A DNA stretch of 64,000 nucleotides from Roseococcus thiosulfatophilus (GCF_017311575.1 NZ_JAFFQY010000033.1:124001-188000); one strand, 5' to 3'. Shown: positions 17,063 to 26,197, counted from the first letter of the stretch. The notes: generated from the sequence alone by a model not told the origin. A program made the numbers and translations.

Positions 17063-19024
17063 CTACATGAACGCCTTGCGGAACAGGATGCCCATGAAGG
17101 CCAAGGGGCGCAGGGTCGTGACCGAATGACGGTAGCGGCCGGAAAAGAGCTTCCGCACCAGGGCCGCGCGCTGCTCCGCATCGGCGTCGAAGACCAGTTG
17201 GCAATGGTCCGCCCCCGCGGCGCGGACCAGGGCCGGCACCTCGCCGACCTCGGCGATGGACACCACCACGCGCGCATCGGTGGCGGGACGCCCAGGCGCC
17301 CGCAGCCGCAGGCGGCAGCCGAGCAGCGAAACATCCTCCAGCACCGCCGGCACCTCCCGCCCCTCCTGGCGCAGCACGGCCGCCTCGCCGGCCAGGAAAC
17401 GCTCCTCGCGCCGGTAGCGGGGCGCCTCCACGCACATCAGCGAGGCCACCGCCAGCATGATGATGTTGTAGACGCTCCAGAACAGGTTCATGGATTCGGC
17501 GGCGGGCGGCGTGCCCTCGATGGGCCCCAGCACCAGGCGCAGCACCATGCCCGCCACGGTCAGGGCCGCGATGGCCAGGAACCAGCCCGCCAGGCTCCAT
17601 TGCACCACGGTGCGGTCGCGCGTGGCGCCCTTGGCCGTCACCTTGAACTTCTGGTTCTTGTTGCCGAACAGCCCCACCGCGCTGGCCCGCAGCGATTCGC
17701 GCGCCACCAGCAGCGACATGCCATCGGCCAGGATGGGCACGTTGGTGCCGCGGCTGACCCAGCCCAGGAAGATGACGCAGCAGATCCAGTAGGGGCCGAG
17801 GTGCGAGATCAGCCCATGCAGATCCGTCTGCACCACCACGAGTCCGGTCCACCAATAGAGCACCGGCATCAGCAGGCAGAGGATGCGCAGGATGGGCGTC
17901 ATGGTCCAGAACAGGACCGTGTCCATGGTGTGCAGCCGCATCAGCAGCGGCGTATTGGCCCCGCGCGAGAAGGGGCCCCAGGGCGTGCGGACGATCTGCA
18001 TGGTGCCGAGGCACCAGCGGCCGCGCTGCGTCAGGTATTCCTGCAACCCCTCGGGGGCGAGGCCTGCCGTCAGGGGCTCGTTCAGATAGGCGGTCTTGTG
18101 GCCAATGCCGGTCAGCTTGATCGAGAGGAGGATGTCCTCGGTCACGCTCTCGGTCGGGAAGCCGCCGATGCGCGCCAGGCAATCCGCCCGCACGATGGAG
18201 GAGGTGCCGCAGGAAAACGCCGTGCCATGCGCGTCCTTGGACGCCAGCACCACGTCGAAGAAGAAGCGCTGCTCGTCCGGCACGCGCGCGGCGTCGCCGA
18301 GGTTGAGTTGGATGGGGTCGGGGTTGAAGAAATGCTGGGGCGTCTGCACCAGCGCCACCTTGGGGTCATGGAACAGGGCGGCGGCGCGGCGCAGGAAGAG
18401 CGGCGTGGCCACGAAATCCGCGTCCAGCACGCCGATGGCATCCGGCTTCTCGTCCAGCGTCATGAGGTGCCAGAAGGTGGCGTTCATGTTGCCCGCCTTG
18501 CCGTGGCTGTTGTCGCCGCGGATGCGGTAGTTGGCGCCCAGCCTCTCGCACATCTCGCGCAGCCAGGCGCGCTTGCCGTCATCCAGCACCCAGACGCGGA
18601 AGCGCGGATAGTCCTGCGACATGGCGCCCACGATGGTGCGGTAGAGGATCTCCTCCTGCTCGTTGTAGGTCGGAATCAGCAGGTCAATGAGCGGCGGGCC
18701 GCCGGGGTGGCTTTCCACCGGATGCGCCGTGGCCTCCGCGCTGCGGTCCAGGGTGCGCGAGAGCACATGCAGCAGCAGCACGCCCGCGAAGCTGCCGATC
18801 ACCTCCACCACGAAGAAGGCCCAGGCCCCCAGCGCCAACGGGTCCAGCGCCGGCTCGGGCAGCGTCTCGGTCGCGCGCCAGAACAGGTAACGGCCCATCA
18901 GCAGGATGGTCAGCCAGGCGCCGACCCACCGCGCCCAGGGGTTGATGGAGGAAATCCAGGGCAGGAACGCCGCCAGTGACAGCACCAGCAGCACGGGCAG
19001 GAAGGCTTCCGCCAGCGGGTCCAT
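17063..19024 (-). CDS. Cellulose-synthase-like GT2 glycosyltransferase with C-terminal PilZ domain
   Basis: 653 residues. Several N-terminal TM helices precede a GT2 catalytic domain with LIPTYNEQEEILYRT, LDADFVATP (DxD), VTEDI (TED, catalytic base) and QRGRW (product-binding QxxRW). More TM helices follow, then a PilZ domain from about residue 535 with both c-di-GMP signatures, RYRREER and DVSLLG. This is the BcsA plan: a processive membrane synthase gated by c-di-GMP. BcsB, BcsC and BcsZ genes are missing; instead an HlyD adaptor gene lies 3 bases upstream and a sulfotransferase gene 54 bases downstream. The product may therefore not be plain cellulose. The protein itself is intact. Confidence 0.9.
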   Translation of the reverse strand: MDPLAEAFLPVLLVLSLAAFLPWISSINPWARWVGAWLTILLMGRYLFWRATETLPEPALDPLALGAWAFFVVEVIGSFAGVLLLHVLSRTLDRSAEATAHPVESHPGGPPLIDLLIPTYNEQEEILYRTIVGAMSQDYPRFRVWVLDDGKRAWLREMCERLGANYRIRGDNSHGKAGNMNATFWHLMTLDEKPDAIGVLDADFVATPLFLRRAAALFHDPKVALVQTPQHFFNPDPIQLNLGDAARVPDEQRFFFDVVLASKDAHGTAFSCGTSSIVRADCLARIGGFPTESVTEDILLSIKLTGIGHKTAYLNEPLTAGLAPEGLQEYLTQRGRWCLGTMQIVRTPWGPFSRGANTPLLMRLHTMDTVLFWTMTPILRILCLLMPVLYWWTGLVVVQTDLHGLISHLGPYWICCVIFLGWVSRGTNVPILADGMSLLVARESLRASAVGLFGNKNQKFKVTAKGATRDRTVVQWSLAGWFLAIAALTVAGMVLRLVLGPIEGTPPAAESMNLFWSVYNIIMLAVASLMCVEAPRYRREERFLAGEAAVLRQEGREVPAVLEDVSLLGCRLRLRAPGRPATDARVVVSIAEVGEVPALVRAAGADHCQLVFDADAEQRAALVRKLFSGRYRHSVTTLRPLAFMGILFRKAFM

Positions 19025-19027
19025 GGC

Positions 19028-20220
19028 TCAGTGGAAATGCACGGCGCCGAGGCGGCCCGTCTCGCAGCCCTCCGGCGGCGTCACGGGGCGCAGGATCACC
19101 TGCGGCAAAGCGCGCGCCTCACCGGGCGTGAAGCTGGGGGCGACACGCTGGATCACCTCGGCGCGCAGGGCGGGCCCGCCGCCCAGGGGCCGGAACTCCG
19201 CCTGCTGGCCGAGATGCGTCTGGCGGAAGCCGCGCTCATCCAGTTCGGCGGTGATGAGGGGGGCGGCGCAGGAAATCAGCCGCGCCAGCTCCTGCCCCGG
19301 CCGTACCGTCTTGCCCGGTTGCACCAGCAGGCGGGCCAGCAGGGCGGGCTCCGGCGTCTCGATGGGCGCATTGGCCAGCCGCCCACCCGCGCCGTCTCGG
19401 CCTCCAACTGGCGGCGGGTCGCGTCGCGCCGGGCGCGGCGTTCGGCGAGCTGCGTCTCCAGCTCCACCAGCGCGAGGCTCAGGCGGTCCATGTTCTGCTG
19501 CGAGACGGAGCGATCGCTCGCATTGTCGGCGGCGAAGATGCCGCGGCGGGCACCTTCCTCCTCGGCGCGCAGCGAGGCCACGCGCTCCGTCGTCGCGGCC
19601 GCCTCGTCGCGCGCGACGGCAAGGTCCCGCCGCAGCCCCTGCACGGCGGCGAGGCTGATGATGCCCTGGCGCAGCAGCCGCTCCCCGCGTGAGGCGGCGG
19701 CCTCGGCCTCGCGCAGCCGGGCCTGGGCGGCGCCCAGCAGCGCCTCGCCCTCCGCGATGCGGGCGCGGAGCTGGTCCAGGCGGGTCTGGCGAAAGCTGTC
19801 GGCCGTGCCGGTCGCGGCGGCGAGCAGCACGCGGGTGGCCTCCATACGGCTGACCAGGGCCGCGACCTCGGCCTCCATCCCCTCCAGCGTGGCGCGCAGC
19901 TCATCGAGGCGCTGGGTGTCCACGCGCTCATTCACGATGCTCGCGAAGCTGTCGCCCTGGCCAAACCAGGCGCCGGGCAAATGCGGGTGCATGTCCAGCC
20001 GGCCCTCGATGGGGGCGCGCAAGGTCAGTGCCTGGCCGGCCATCAGCGCCTTCTGCGCCTGCACAGTGGAGAAGCGGTCATGCAGGAAGAACAGGGTGGC
20101 CCCCACCACCAGCACCGCGAAGCCGATCCGCGCCAGACGGCCGAGCGAGGCCGTCAGCCGTGCGCCCCGCACGGGGTCCGCCCGCGCCGGGGCGGGTTTC
20201 GCCGGAGGCAAATTGTCCAC
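19028..20220 (-). pseudogene. HlyD-family membrane fusion (adaptor) protein, one frameshift
   Basis: Translation starts at GTG 20220. One TM helix (ARIGFAVLVVGATLFFLHD) is followed by a biotinyl-lipoyl half-motif (TLRAPIEGRLDM), a long alpha-helical coiled coil rich in Ala, Glu and Arg (residues about 85-290), and then the second lipoyl half in another frame. Frame is lost near 19376-19384 after ETARVGG; one added G/C base continues it as LANAPIETPEPALLARLL into VQPGKTVRPGQELARL, ending at 19028. The restored length is about 397 residues. HlyD-type proteins bridge inner-membrane machines to the outer membrane; beside a GT2 synthase this one resembles the Alg44 role in alginate secretion. The break may be real or a sequence error. 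Confidence 0.82.
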
Positions 20221-20274
20221 GCGCCCGACACTCCAGATGAAAGTCTGGCTTACCTTATGGAATCGCGGCGTGCG

Positions 20275-20295
20275 CGTGAACCGTTAACCGTTAAC
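20275..20295. repeat. Three tandem heptamers upstream of the polysaccharide cassette
   Basis: Three head-to-tail 7-mers (CGTGAAC, CGTTAAC, CGTTAAC) lie 55-75 bases before the HlyD start codon, between panE and the cassette. A small inverted repeat (CCAGA/TCTGG, 20233-20248) sits closer to the gene. Together they look like a regulator-binding region for the cassette. No regulator gene is adjacent, and the function is inferred. Confidence 0.45.
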
Positions 20296-20307
20296 GCCTG
20301 CCCTGCA

Positions 20308-21291
20308 TCAGAGGCAGCCCGCCGCGCGCGCTCTCGCCCGCAGCAGCGCCAGCACGGTGCGGCAACTGGGCGCGGGGCGTCCGGTCAGTTCCGCGAATTC
20401 GACAATGACGCCGAGCAGCGCCTCCACCTCCATGGGCCGCCCGCGCTCCAGGTCCTGCAGCATGGAGGTGCGGTGCGCGCCGACTTCCGCGGCGCCGGCG
20501 ATGCGCTTGTCCACATCAATGGCGAAGCGCACGCCCAGCGCCTGGCCGATTTCCTGCGCCTCCAGCATCATGGCCCGCGCGAGGTCCCGCAATTCGCCGG
20601 GGGCGGTGATGACATCCAGCGTGGTCGAGGTCAGCGCGCTGATCGGGTTGAAGGCGAGGTTGCCCCAGAGCTTCACCCAGATCTCGTCGCGGATCTTGGG
20701 CCGCACCGGCGCCTTGAACCCGGCCGCGACCAGGGCCTTGGCAAGGGCCTCCACCCGTGCCGTGCGCTCCCCGGACGGCTCGCCCAGGGTGAAGCGGTCG
20801 CCATAGGTATGTTCGATCACGCCGGGCTCGGCCACCTCGGCCGCCGGGTAGACGATGCAGCCGATGGCGCGCTCGGGCGGCAGCAGGCGGGAGACCTCGC
20901 CGCCCGGGTCCACGCTTTCCACCCGCCGCCCGTCGAACTCGCCGCCAAACTTGTGGAAATACCACCAGGGAATGCCATTCACGGCCGAGACGAGGGCCGT
21001 CTCCGGCCCCAGCAGCTTCGCGATCTGCGGCGCGGCACCCGGCAGCCCCACGGCCTTGAGAGTGATGATGACGGCGTCCTGCGGCCCAGCCTCCTCGGGC
21101 GTGGCGACGCAGCGGGGATGCACCACCGTCTCCGCCCCCTCGCTGATCAGCTTCAGGCCATTCGACTGCATGGCCGCCAGGTGCGGGCCGCGGGCGATGA
21201 TGGTCACCTCGGCGGCCTCCGCGGCGGCGAGCTTGGCCGCCATCAGCCCGCCGATGGCCCCTGCCCCAAAGACGCAAACTTTCATCGCCAT
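20308..21291 (-). CDS. panE: 2-dehydropantoate 2-reductase (ketopantoate reductase family)
   Basis: 327 residues. The NADPH-binding motif is VFGAGAIGGLMAAKLA. The catalytic lysine is in VRPKIRDEIWVKLWGNLAFNPISALT, where the WxKLxxNxxxNP segment is characteristic of the ApbA/PanE family. It would reduce ketopantoate to pantoate for CoA synthesis, but many soil alphaproteobacteria carry several paralogues with unknown substrates, and no other pantothenate gene is nearby. ATG at 21291 has GGAG about 10 bases upstream; a second ATG at 21285 is possible. The gene sits 46 bases downstream of the acyl-CoA ligase gene. Confidence 0.85.
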   Translation of the reverse strand: MAMKVCVFGAGAIGGLMAAKLAAAEAAEVTIIARGPHLAAMQSNGLKLISEGAETVVHPRCVATPEEAGPQDAVIITLKAVGLPGAAPQIAKLLGPETALVSAVNGIPWWYFHKFGGEFDGRRVESVDPGGEVSRLLPPERAIGCIVYPAAEVAEPGVIEHTYGDRFTLGEPSGERTARVEALAKALVAAGFKAPVRPKIRDEIWVKLWGNLAFNPISALTSTTLDVITAPGELRDLARAMMLEAQEIGQALGVRFAIDVDKRIAGAAEVGAHRTSMLQDLERGRPMEVEALLGVIVEFAELTGRPAPSCRTVLALLRARARAAGCL

Positions 21292-21337
21292 GGATTCACG
21301 CTCCGCTGCTCCGCCGCTCCGCGACCCAGGGCGTGCA

Positions 21338-22852
21338 TCAAGCCGTCACCCCCAGCTTCTCCGCCAGGCCGATCCGCATGAGCTTGCCCGTGGCGCCCTT
21401 GGGAATCTCCGGCAGGAAGACGATTTTCCGGGGAACCTTGAAGTCCGCAAGCTGGCGGGCCGCGAAGTCGCGCAATTCGCGCTCGCTCACCTCCTGGCCT
21501 TCGCGCAGCACGATGGCGGCCCCCACCTCCTCGCCCAGCATCTTGTGCGGGATGGAGAAGGTCAGCGCCTGCGCGACCGCGGGGTGGGCGGAGAGCACGC
21601 CATCCACCTCCAGCGGACTCACCTGCTCGCCGCCGCGCTTGATGAGCTCCTTCAGCCGCCCGGTCAGCACCAGGTAGCCATCGGCGTCCAGCATCCCCTG
21701 GTCGCCGGTGCGGAACCAGCCGTTCGTGAAGGCCTTGGCGTTGGCGTCGGGGTTGTTGTCGTAGCCCGCCGTCACGTTGGGGCCGCGGATCACCACCTCG
21801 CCGATGCCACCCTGCGGGAGGATCCTGCCGTCCTCGTCCATGATGGCGACCTCGGGGCCGGCGGGCAGGCCGACAGCGCCAGGCTTGCGCGCGCCGCGCA
21901 GCGGGTTGGAGGCCATCTGGTGCGCGGCCTCGGTCATGCCGTAGCTCTCGACGAGTGGGCAGCCGAAAGCCTTCTCCATCGCCTCCATCACCGGGCCGGG
22001 GAGCGAGGCGGAGGAGGAGCGGATGAAGCGCAGCGGCGCGCGTGCGATGACGTCCGCGTTGCGCTCGGCGCGGGCCAGGATCACCTGGTGCATGGTGGGG
22101 ACGGCCGTGTACCAGCTGGGCCGTTCCTCCTCGAGCAGGCGGAAGAAGCGCATCCCGTCGAAGCCCGGCGTGCAGACCACGGCACCGCCGGCCGCGACGG
22201 AAGACAGCACCGCCGCGATCAGCCCATGGATGTGGAAGAGCGGCATGATGTTCAGGCAGACATCCGCCTCGGTCAGTTCCAGCGTGGCGCCAATATGCGC
22301 GGCCGAGGCGCAGATGTTGCGCTGGCTCAGCGGCACGATCTTGGGCCGCGCCGTGGTCCCGGAGGTATGGAGCACCAACGCCCCATCCTCGGCGTCGCCC
22401 ATGCCGGGGCGGGCGGCGGTGCCGGGGGTGCCGCCCTCCAGGGTGAAATCGCCGGCGGCTTCGCCCGGCACCAGTTCCAGCACGGGAATGCCCAACCCCT
22501 CGGCGGCGGCGCGGGCGGAGGTCTCGACGCCCCGCTGCACCACCAGGGCGCGGGGCTTGAGGTCCTCCAGGTAGAAGGCGAACTCGTCCTGCTTGTAGGC
22601 GGGGTTGAGCGGCGCGGTGCAGGCACCCGCCGCGATGCAGAGGAAGGAAGCCGCCATCTCGGGCCCGTTGGGCAGCACGATGGCCACGCGTTCGCCCCGG
22701 CCGATGCCGCGCCCGTTCAGGGTGGCCACGGTGCGGGCGGCGAGGTCGCGCAGCGCGCCATGGGTCAGGGCCGGACGACCGGGGGCACGAAGCGCCGGTG
22801 CTTCGGCGGCGCCGCGCGCCAGGAGGTCGGAAAGACGGGTCGCGGATGTCAT
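21338..22852 (-). CDS. Acyl-CoA ligase, resembles oxalate-CoA ligase
   Basis: 504 residues from the chosen ATG at 22852; an ATG at 22891 would add 13. The adenylation signature is LVLHTSGTTARPKIVPLSQR, followed by PLFHIHGLIAAVLSS, VESYGMTEAAHQMASNP, the hinge TGRLKELIKRGGEQVSP and the C-terminal lysine in IPKGATGKLMR. The PLFHIHGL and AHQMASNPL stretches recall the oxalyl-CoA synthetase (Pcs60/AAE3) branch more than fatty-acid ligases, but substrate assignment from motifs alone is tentative. It is divergent from the TctCBA carboxylate-uptake genes, which suggests import followed by CoA activation. panE follows on the same strand. Confidence 0.82.
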   Translation of the reverse strand: MTSATRLSDLLARGAAEAPALRAPGRPALTHGALRDLAARTVATLNGRGIGRGERVAIVLPNGPEMAASFLCIAAGACTAPLNPAYKQDEFAFYLEDLKPRALVVQRGVETSARAAAEGLGIPVLELVPGEAAGDFTLEGGTPGTAARPGMGDAEDGALVLHTSGTTARPKIVPLSQRNICASAAHIGATLELTEADVCLNIMPLFHIHGLIAAVLSSVAAGGAVVCTPGFDGMRFFRLLEEERPSWYTAVPTMHQVILARAERNADVIARAPLRFIRSSSASLPGPVMEAMEKAFGCPLVESYGMTEAAHQMASNPLRGARKPGAVGLPAGPEVAIMDEDGRILPQGGIGEVVIRGPNVTAGYDNNPDANAKAFTNGWFRTGDQGMLDADGYLVLTGRLKELIKRGGEQVSPLEVDGVLSAHPAVAQALTFSIPHKMLGEEVGAAIVLREGQEVSERELRDFAARQLADFKVPRKIVFLPEIPKGATGKLMRIGLAEKLGVTA

Positions 22853-23041
22853 GGCCAATGCGATGTCCTCAAACGAAACTCCAGAAAGCATGGGATCATT
22901 TCACTAAAGCGAAAAGTCGAGCCGGCCGATTTTCAGAATTTTCATTGCTTCACATCAAGTTGACACCTTTGCAAAACGAAGCCCTTCCACCGGGCGGACT
23001 TTACGGCATTTTCAAAGGGCCAGCGAGAAAGGGCCCCGACC
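22853..23041. promoter_or_regulatory. Divergent promoter region, acyl-CoA ligase / tctC
   Basis: This is one of the least GC-rich patches in the window. It carries TTGACA at 22960-22965 in the plus direction, without a clear -10 match, and a short near-palindrome TTTCACTAAAGCGAAA at 22898-22913. Divergent starts for the ligase and tctC must lie here. Element assignment is weak. Confidence 0.35.
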
Positions 23042-24064
23042 ATGATGCTTCGCCGTCGTCAGCTTGCCGCAATGGGCGCCGGGCTGGGTGTCGCCGCCCT
23101 CGCCACCCCTGCCCTGGCCCCCTCTGCTCTGGCGCAGGCCGCCTGGCAGCCGCAGCGCCCGGTGCAGTTCCTTGTTCCCGCCGGCACGGGCGGCGGCGCG
23201 GACCAGATGGCCCGCGTCATTCAGGGCATCGTCAGCAAGCACAGCCTGATGCGCCAGCCCATCATGGTGGTGAACAAGGCGGGCGGCGCGGGCGCCGAGG
23301 GCTTCCTCGAGGCGCGCAACAGCCGCGGCAACCCGCATGTGCTGATCATCAGCCTGTCGAACCTGTTCACCACGCCGATGTCCACCGGCATCCCGTTCTC
23401 CTGGCGCGACCTGACGCCCATCCGGATGATGGCGCTGGACGAATTCGTGCTCTGGGTGAATGCCGAGAGCCCCTGGCAGAACGTGGCGCAGTTCGTGGAG
23501 GCCGCGCGCGCCGGGCGCCTGCGGATGGGCGGCACCGGCTCTCGCCAGGAAGACCAGATCATCACCGTCGCCCTGCAGCGCGCTACGGGCGCCACCTTCA
23601 CCTATGTGCCCTTCCGGGGCGGCGGCGAGGTGGCGACGCAGCTGGTCGGCCGGCACATCGACAGCACGGTGAACAACCCGATCGAGGCCGTGACGCATTG
23701 GCGCGCCGGCACGCTGCGCCCCCTCTGCGTCTTCGACAGCCGTCGCCTGCCGGGCGAGGGCCGTGTCACCGAGAGCATGGGTTGGCAGGACATCCCGACC
23801 TGCAAGGAAAGCGGGTTGGACGTGGAATACCTGATGCTGCGCGGCATCTTCGGCGCGCCCGGCATCACCCCCGCGCAGACCGCCTTCTGGGTGAACCTGC
23901 TCGAACGCGTCTCCGAAACGCCCGAATGGCGCGAACTGATGGCCCAGGGCGCCTTCAACACCACCAGCCTGACCGGCGCGCCCTTCGCCGAATGGCTGAC
24001 CCGCGAGGAGGAACGCCACCGCACACTGATGCGCGAAGCGGGCTTCCTGGCGGCGGGGGGCTGA
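23042..24064 (+). CDS. Tripartite tricarboxylate transporter substrate-binding protein (Bug/TctC)
   Basis: 340 residues. A signal peptide (MMLRRRQLAAMGAGLGVAAL...ALAQA) precedes a two-lobed periplasmic receptor with the Bug-type opening WQPQRPVQFLVPAGTGGGADQMARV and later AGRLRMGGTGSRQEDQ. Bug proteins capture carboxylates for the TctA/TctB permease. The tctB gene follows after 4 bases, so this is a complete TTT system. The ligand is unknown; the divergent oxalate-CoA-ligase-like gene hints at a dicarboxylate. ATG 23042 or 23045 can be the start. Confidence 0.9.
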   Translation: MMLRRRQLAAMGAGLGVAALATPALAPSALAQAAWQPQRPVQFLVPAGTGGGADQMARVIQGIVSKHSLMRQPIMVVNKAGGAGAEGFLEARNSRGNPHVLIISLSNLFTTPMSTGIPFSWRDLTPIRMMALDEFVLWVNAESPWQNVAQFVEAARAGRLRMGGTGSRQEDQIITVALQRATGATFTYVPFRGGGEVATQLVGRHIDSTVNNPIEAVTHWRAGTLRPLCVFDSRRLPGEGRVTESMGWQDIPTCKESGLDVEYLMLRGIFGAPGITPAQTAFWVNLLERVSETPEWRELMAQGAFNTTSLTGAPFAEWLTREEERHRTLMREAGFLAAGG

Positions 24065-24068
24065 GACG

Positions 24069-24611
24069 ATGAGCATCACCACCCAGGACAGCGTCCTCAT
24101 CCCCAGCGCCGAGGCGGCCGCCGAGCGTGGCCCGAGCCAACGTGGCATGGAAATCGCGACCGCCGTCGTGCTGATGGCGGCGGGCGGCATCGGCATGATG
24201 GACAGCCTCCGCATCGGCGCGGGCTGGGGGGCGGATGGCCCGCAATCGGGCTACTTCCCCTTCTGGCTCGGCGCCATCCTGGCGCTGGCGAGCCTGGGCA
24301 ACCTGGTGGTCGCGCTGCGCGACCACCGGCGCGGCGCGCGCGGGCCGCGCTTCGCCACCTGGGGGCAGTTGGCGCTGGTGGCGCAGGTCTTCGTGCCGAC
24401 CGCCATCTATGTGGCCGTGATCCCGCTGGTGGGCATCTATGTCAGCTCCGCCGTGTTGGTGGGCTTCTTCATGCGGCGCTTCGGCGAATTCCGGATGGTG
24501 ACCTCGATGCTGTCCGGGGCCGCCGCCGCCCTCGTCTCCTTCGTCATCTTCGAGATCTGGTTCCTGGTCGCCCTGCCCAAGGGGCCGCTCGAGACCGCGC
24601 TCGGCTACTGA
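24069..24611 (+). CDS. Tripartite tricarboxylate transporter TctB family protein
   Basis: 180 residues, the small membrane subunit of a TTT transporter. Four hydrophobic segments are visible: MEIATAVVLMAAGGIGMM, YFPFWLGAILALASLGNLVV, VAQVFVPTAIYVAVIPLVGI and LVSFVIFEIWFLVALP. The loop GADGPQSGYFPFWLG is a TctB hallmark. It partners TctA in the inner membrane. It starts 4 bases after tctC. Confidence 0.88.
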   Translation: MSITTQDSVLIPSAEAAAERGPSQRGMEIATAVVLMAAGGIGMMDSLRIGAGWGADGPQSGYFPFWLGAILALASLGNLVVALRDHRRGARGPRFATWGQLALVAQVFVPTAIYVAVIPLVGIYVSSAVLVGFFMRRFGEFRMVTSMLSGAAAALVSFVIFEIWFLVALPKGPLETALGY

Positions 24612-24691
24612 CCTCGCCCTCCAGCAACGGCCCCACCCGGCGCGCGGACACCCCGCGCGCGGCCTGACGGGCGCGCGCCGCGGGAACCGAC

Positions 24692-26197
24692 ATGGAAGAG
24701 ATCCAGCTCCTGGGCCACGGCTTCGCCGTCGCGCTCCAATGGGAAAACCTGCTGCTGATGGTGGCGGGCATCGTGCTCGGCGTGCTCATCGGCGTACTGC
24801 CGGGGCTGGGGGGGGCCAACGGCATCGCCATCCTGCTGCCGCTGACCTTCACCCTGCCGCCGGTCAGCGCCATCATCCTGCTCTCCTGCATCTACTGGGG
24901 CGCGCTGTTCGGGGGGGCCATCACCTCCATCCTGTTCAACATCCCGGGTGAGCCCTGGTCGGTCGCCACCACCTTCGACGGCTACCCGATGGCGCAGCAG
25001 GGGCGCGCCGGGGAGGCGCTGACAGCGGCCTTCACCTCCTCCTTCGTGGGCGCCTTCATCGCGGTGGTGATGATCACCTTCCTCGCCCCGCTCGTCGCGC
25101 AGTTCGCGCTGCAATTCGGCCCGCCGGAATTCTTCGCGGTGATGTTTCTTTCGTTTGCCTGCTTCATCGGCCTGGCGCGCGGGTCGCCGCTGAAGGCGCT
25201 GGCGGCGATGATGTTCGGCTTCCTGCTGGCCGGTGTGGGCATGGATGGCGTCACGGGCCAGTTGCGGATGACCTTCGGCTCCATGGAGCTGATGCGTGGC
25301 ATTGACTTCCTGGTGGTGGTGATCGGCCTCTTCGGCCTGTCCGAGATCTTCCAGTCCATCGAGGAAGGGCTGCGGTTCAAGGGGGCGAAGGCGCGCATCA
25401 CCCTCGGCACCGTGCTGCGCACCTGGGCCGAGCTGCCGCGGCACTGGGCGCTGTTCATCCGCTCCTCGCTGATCGGCTGCTGGATGGGCATCACGCCGGC
25501 GGGCGCCACGCCGGCCTCCTTCATGTCCTATGGCGTGGCGCGGCGGATGGCGAAGGACAAGGACAGCTTCGGGCGCGGCCGCATGGAGGGCGTGGTGGCG
25601 CCCGAGACGGCGGCGCACGCGGCCGGCACCTCGGCCCTGCTGCCCATGCTTTCGCTGGGTGTCCCGGGCTCGCCCACCGCCGCCGTGCTGCTGGGCGGCC
25701 TCATCATGTGGGGGTTGCAGCCGGGGCCCATGCTGTTCGTCGAGCAGAAGGATTTCGTCTGGGGGCTCATCGCCTCCATGTATCTCGGCAACATCGTGGG
25801 CCTCATCATCGTGCTGGCGGCGGTGCCCTGGTTCGCGGCCATCCTGCGCGTGCCCTTCTCCATCATCGCCGCCATCATCCTGATGGTCTGCGCCATCGGC
25901 GCCTATACGGTGAACTCGGCCGAGTTCGACGTGGTGCTGATGCTGATCTTCGGCGTGATCGGCTACGTGATGAAAAAGCTGGACTACCCCTTGGCACCGC
26001 TGGTGCTGGCACTGGTGCTGGGCGACCGCACGGAGGAGAGCTTCCGCCAGTCCCTGCTGCTGAGCGAAGGCTCGCTGGCCGTGTTCTTCTCCAACTGGCT
26101 GGTGGGCGGGATCATGACGCTGGGGCTCGTCATGCTGTTCTACCCGACGCTGTCGAAGCTCTGGGCGCCGCGGGTCAGCCCCGCTGGCGCCGCCTGA
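24692..26197 (+). CDS. Tripartite tricarboxylate transporter permease TctA
   Basis: 501 residues with about 12 TM helices. Family landmarks are VLIGVLPGLGGANGIAILLP near the N-terminus, GALFGGAITSILFNIPGEP, ALLPMLSLGVPGSPTAAVLL in the middle and DYPLAPLVLALVLGDRTEESFRQS late in the protein. It is the transport channel of the TTT system, using an ion gradient and the TctC receptor. An 80-base spacer separates it from tctB. Its 3' end overlaps the convergent WecB-type gene by 23 bases. Confidence 0.94.
   Translation: MEEIQLLGHGFAVALQWENLLLMVAGIVLGVLIGVLPGLGGANGIAILLPLTFTLPPVSAIILLSCIYWGALFGGAITSILFNIPGEPWSVATTFDGYPMAQQGRAGEALTAAFTSSFVGAFIAVVMITFLAPLVAQFALQFGPPEFFAVMFLSFACFIGLARGSPLKALAAMMFGFLLAGVGMDGVTGQLRMTFGSMELMRGIDFLVVVIGLFGLSEIFQSIEEGLRFKGAKARITLGTVLRTWAELPRHWALFIRSSLIGCWMGITPAGATPASFMSYGVARRMAKDKDSFGRGRMEGVVAPETAAHAAGTSALLPMLSLGVPGSPTAAVLLGGLIMWGLQPGPMLFVEQKDFVWGLIASMYLGNIVGLIIVLAAVPWFAAILRVPFSIIAAIILMVCAIGAYTVNSAEFDVVLMLIFGVIGYVMKKLDYPLAPLVLALVLGDRTEESFRQSLLLSEGSLAVFFSNWLVGGIMTLGLVMLFYPTLSKLWAPRVSPAGAA

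Noticed and set aside
17063-19024. Ordinary cellulose synthase operon
   Set aside because: No bcsB, bcsC or bcsZ; the neighbours are an HlyD adaptor and a sulfotransferase.
20275-20295. Start of a CRISPR array
   Set aside because: The repeats are only 7 bases and contiguous, with no spacers or cas genes.
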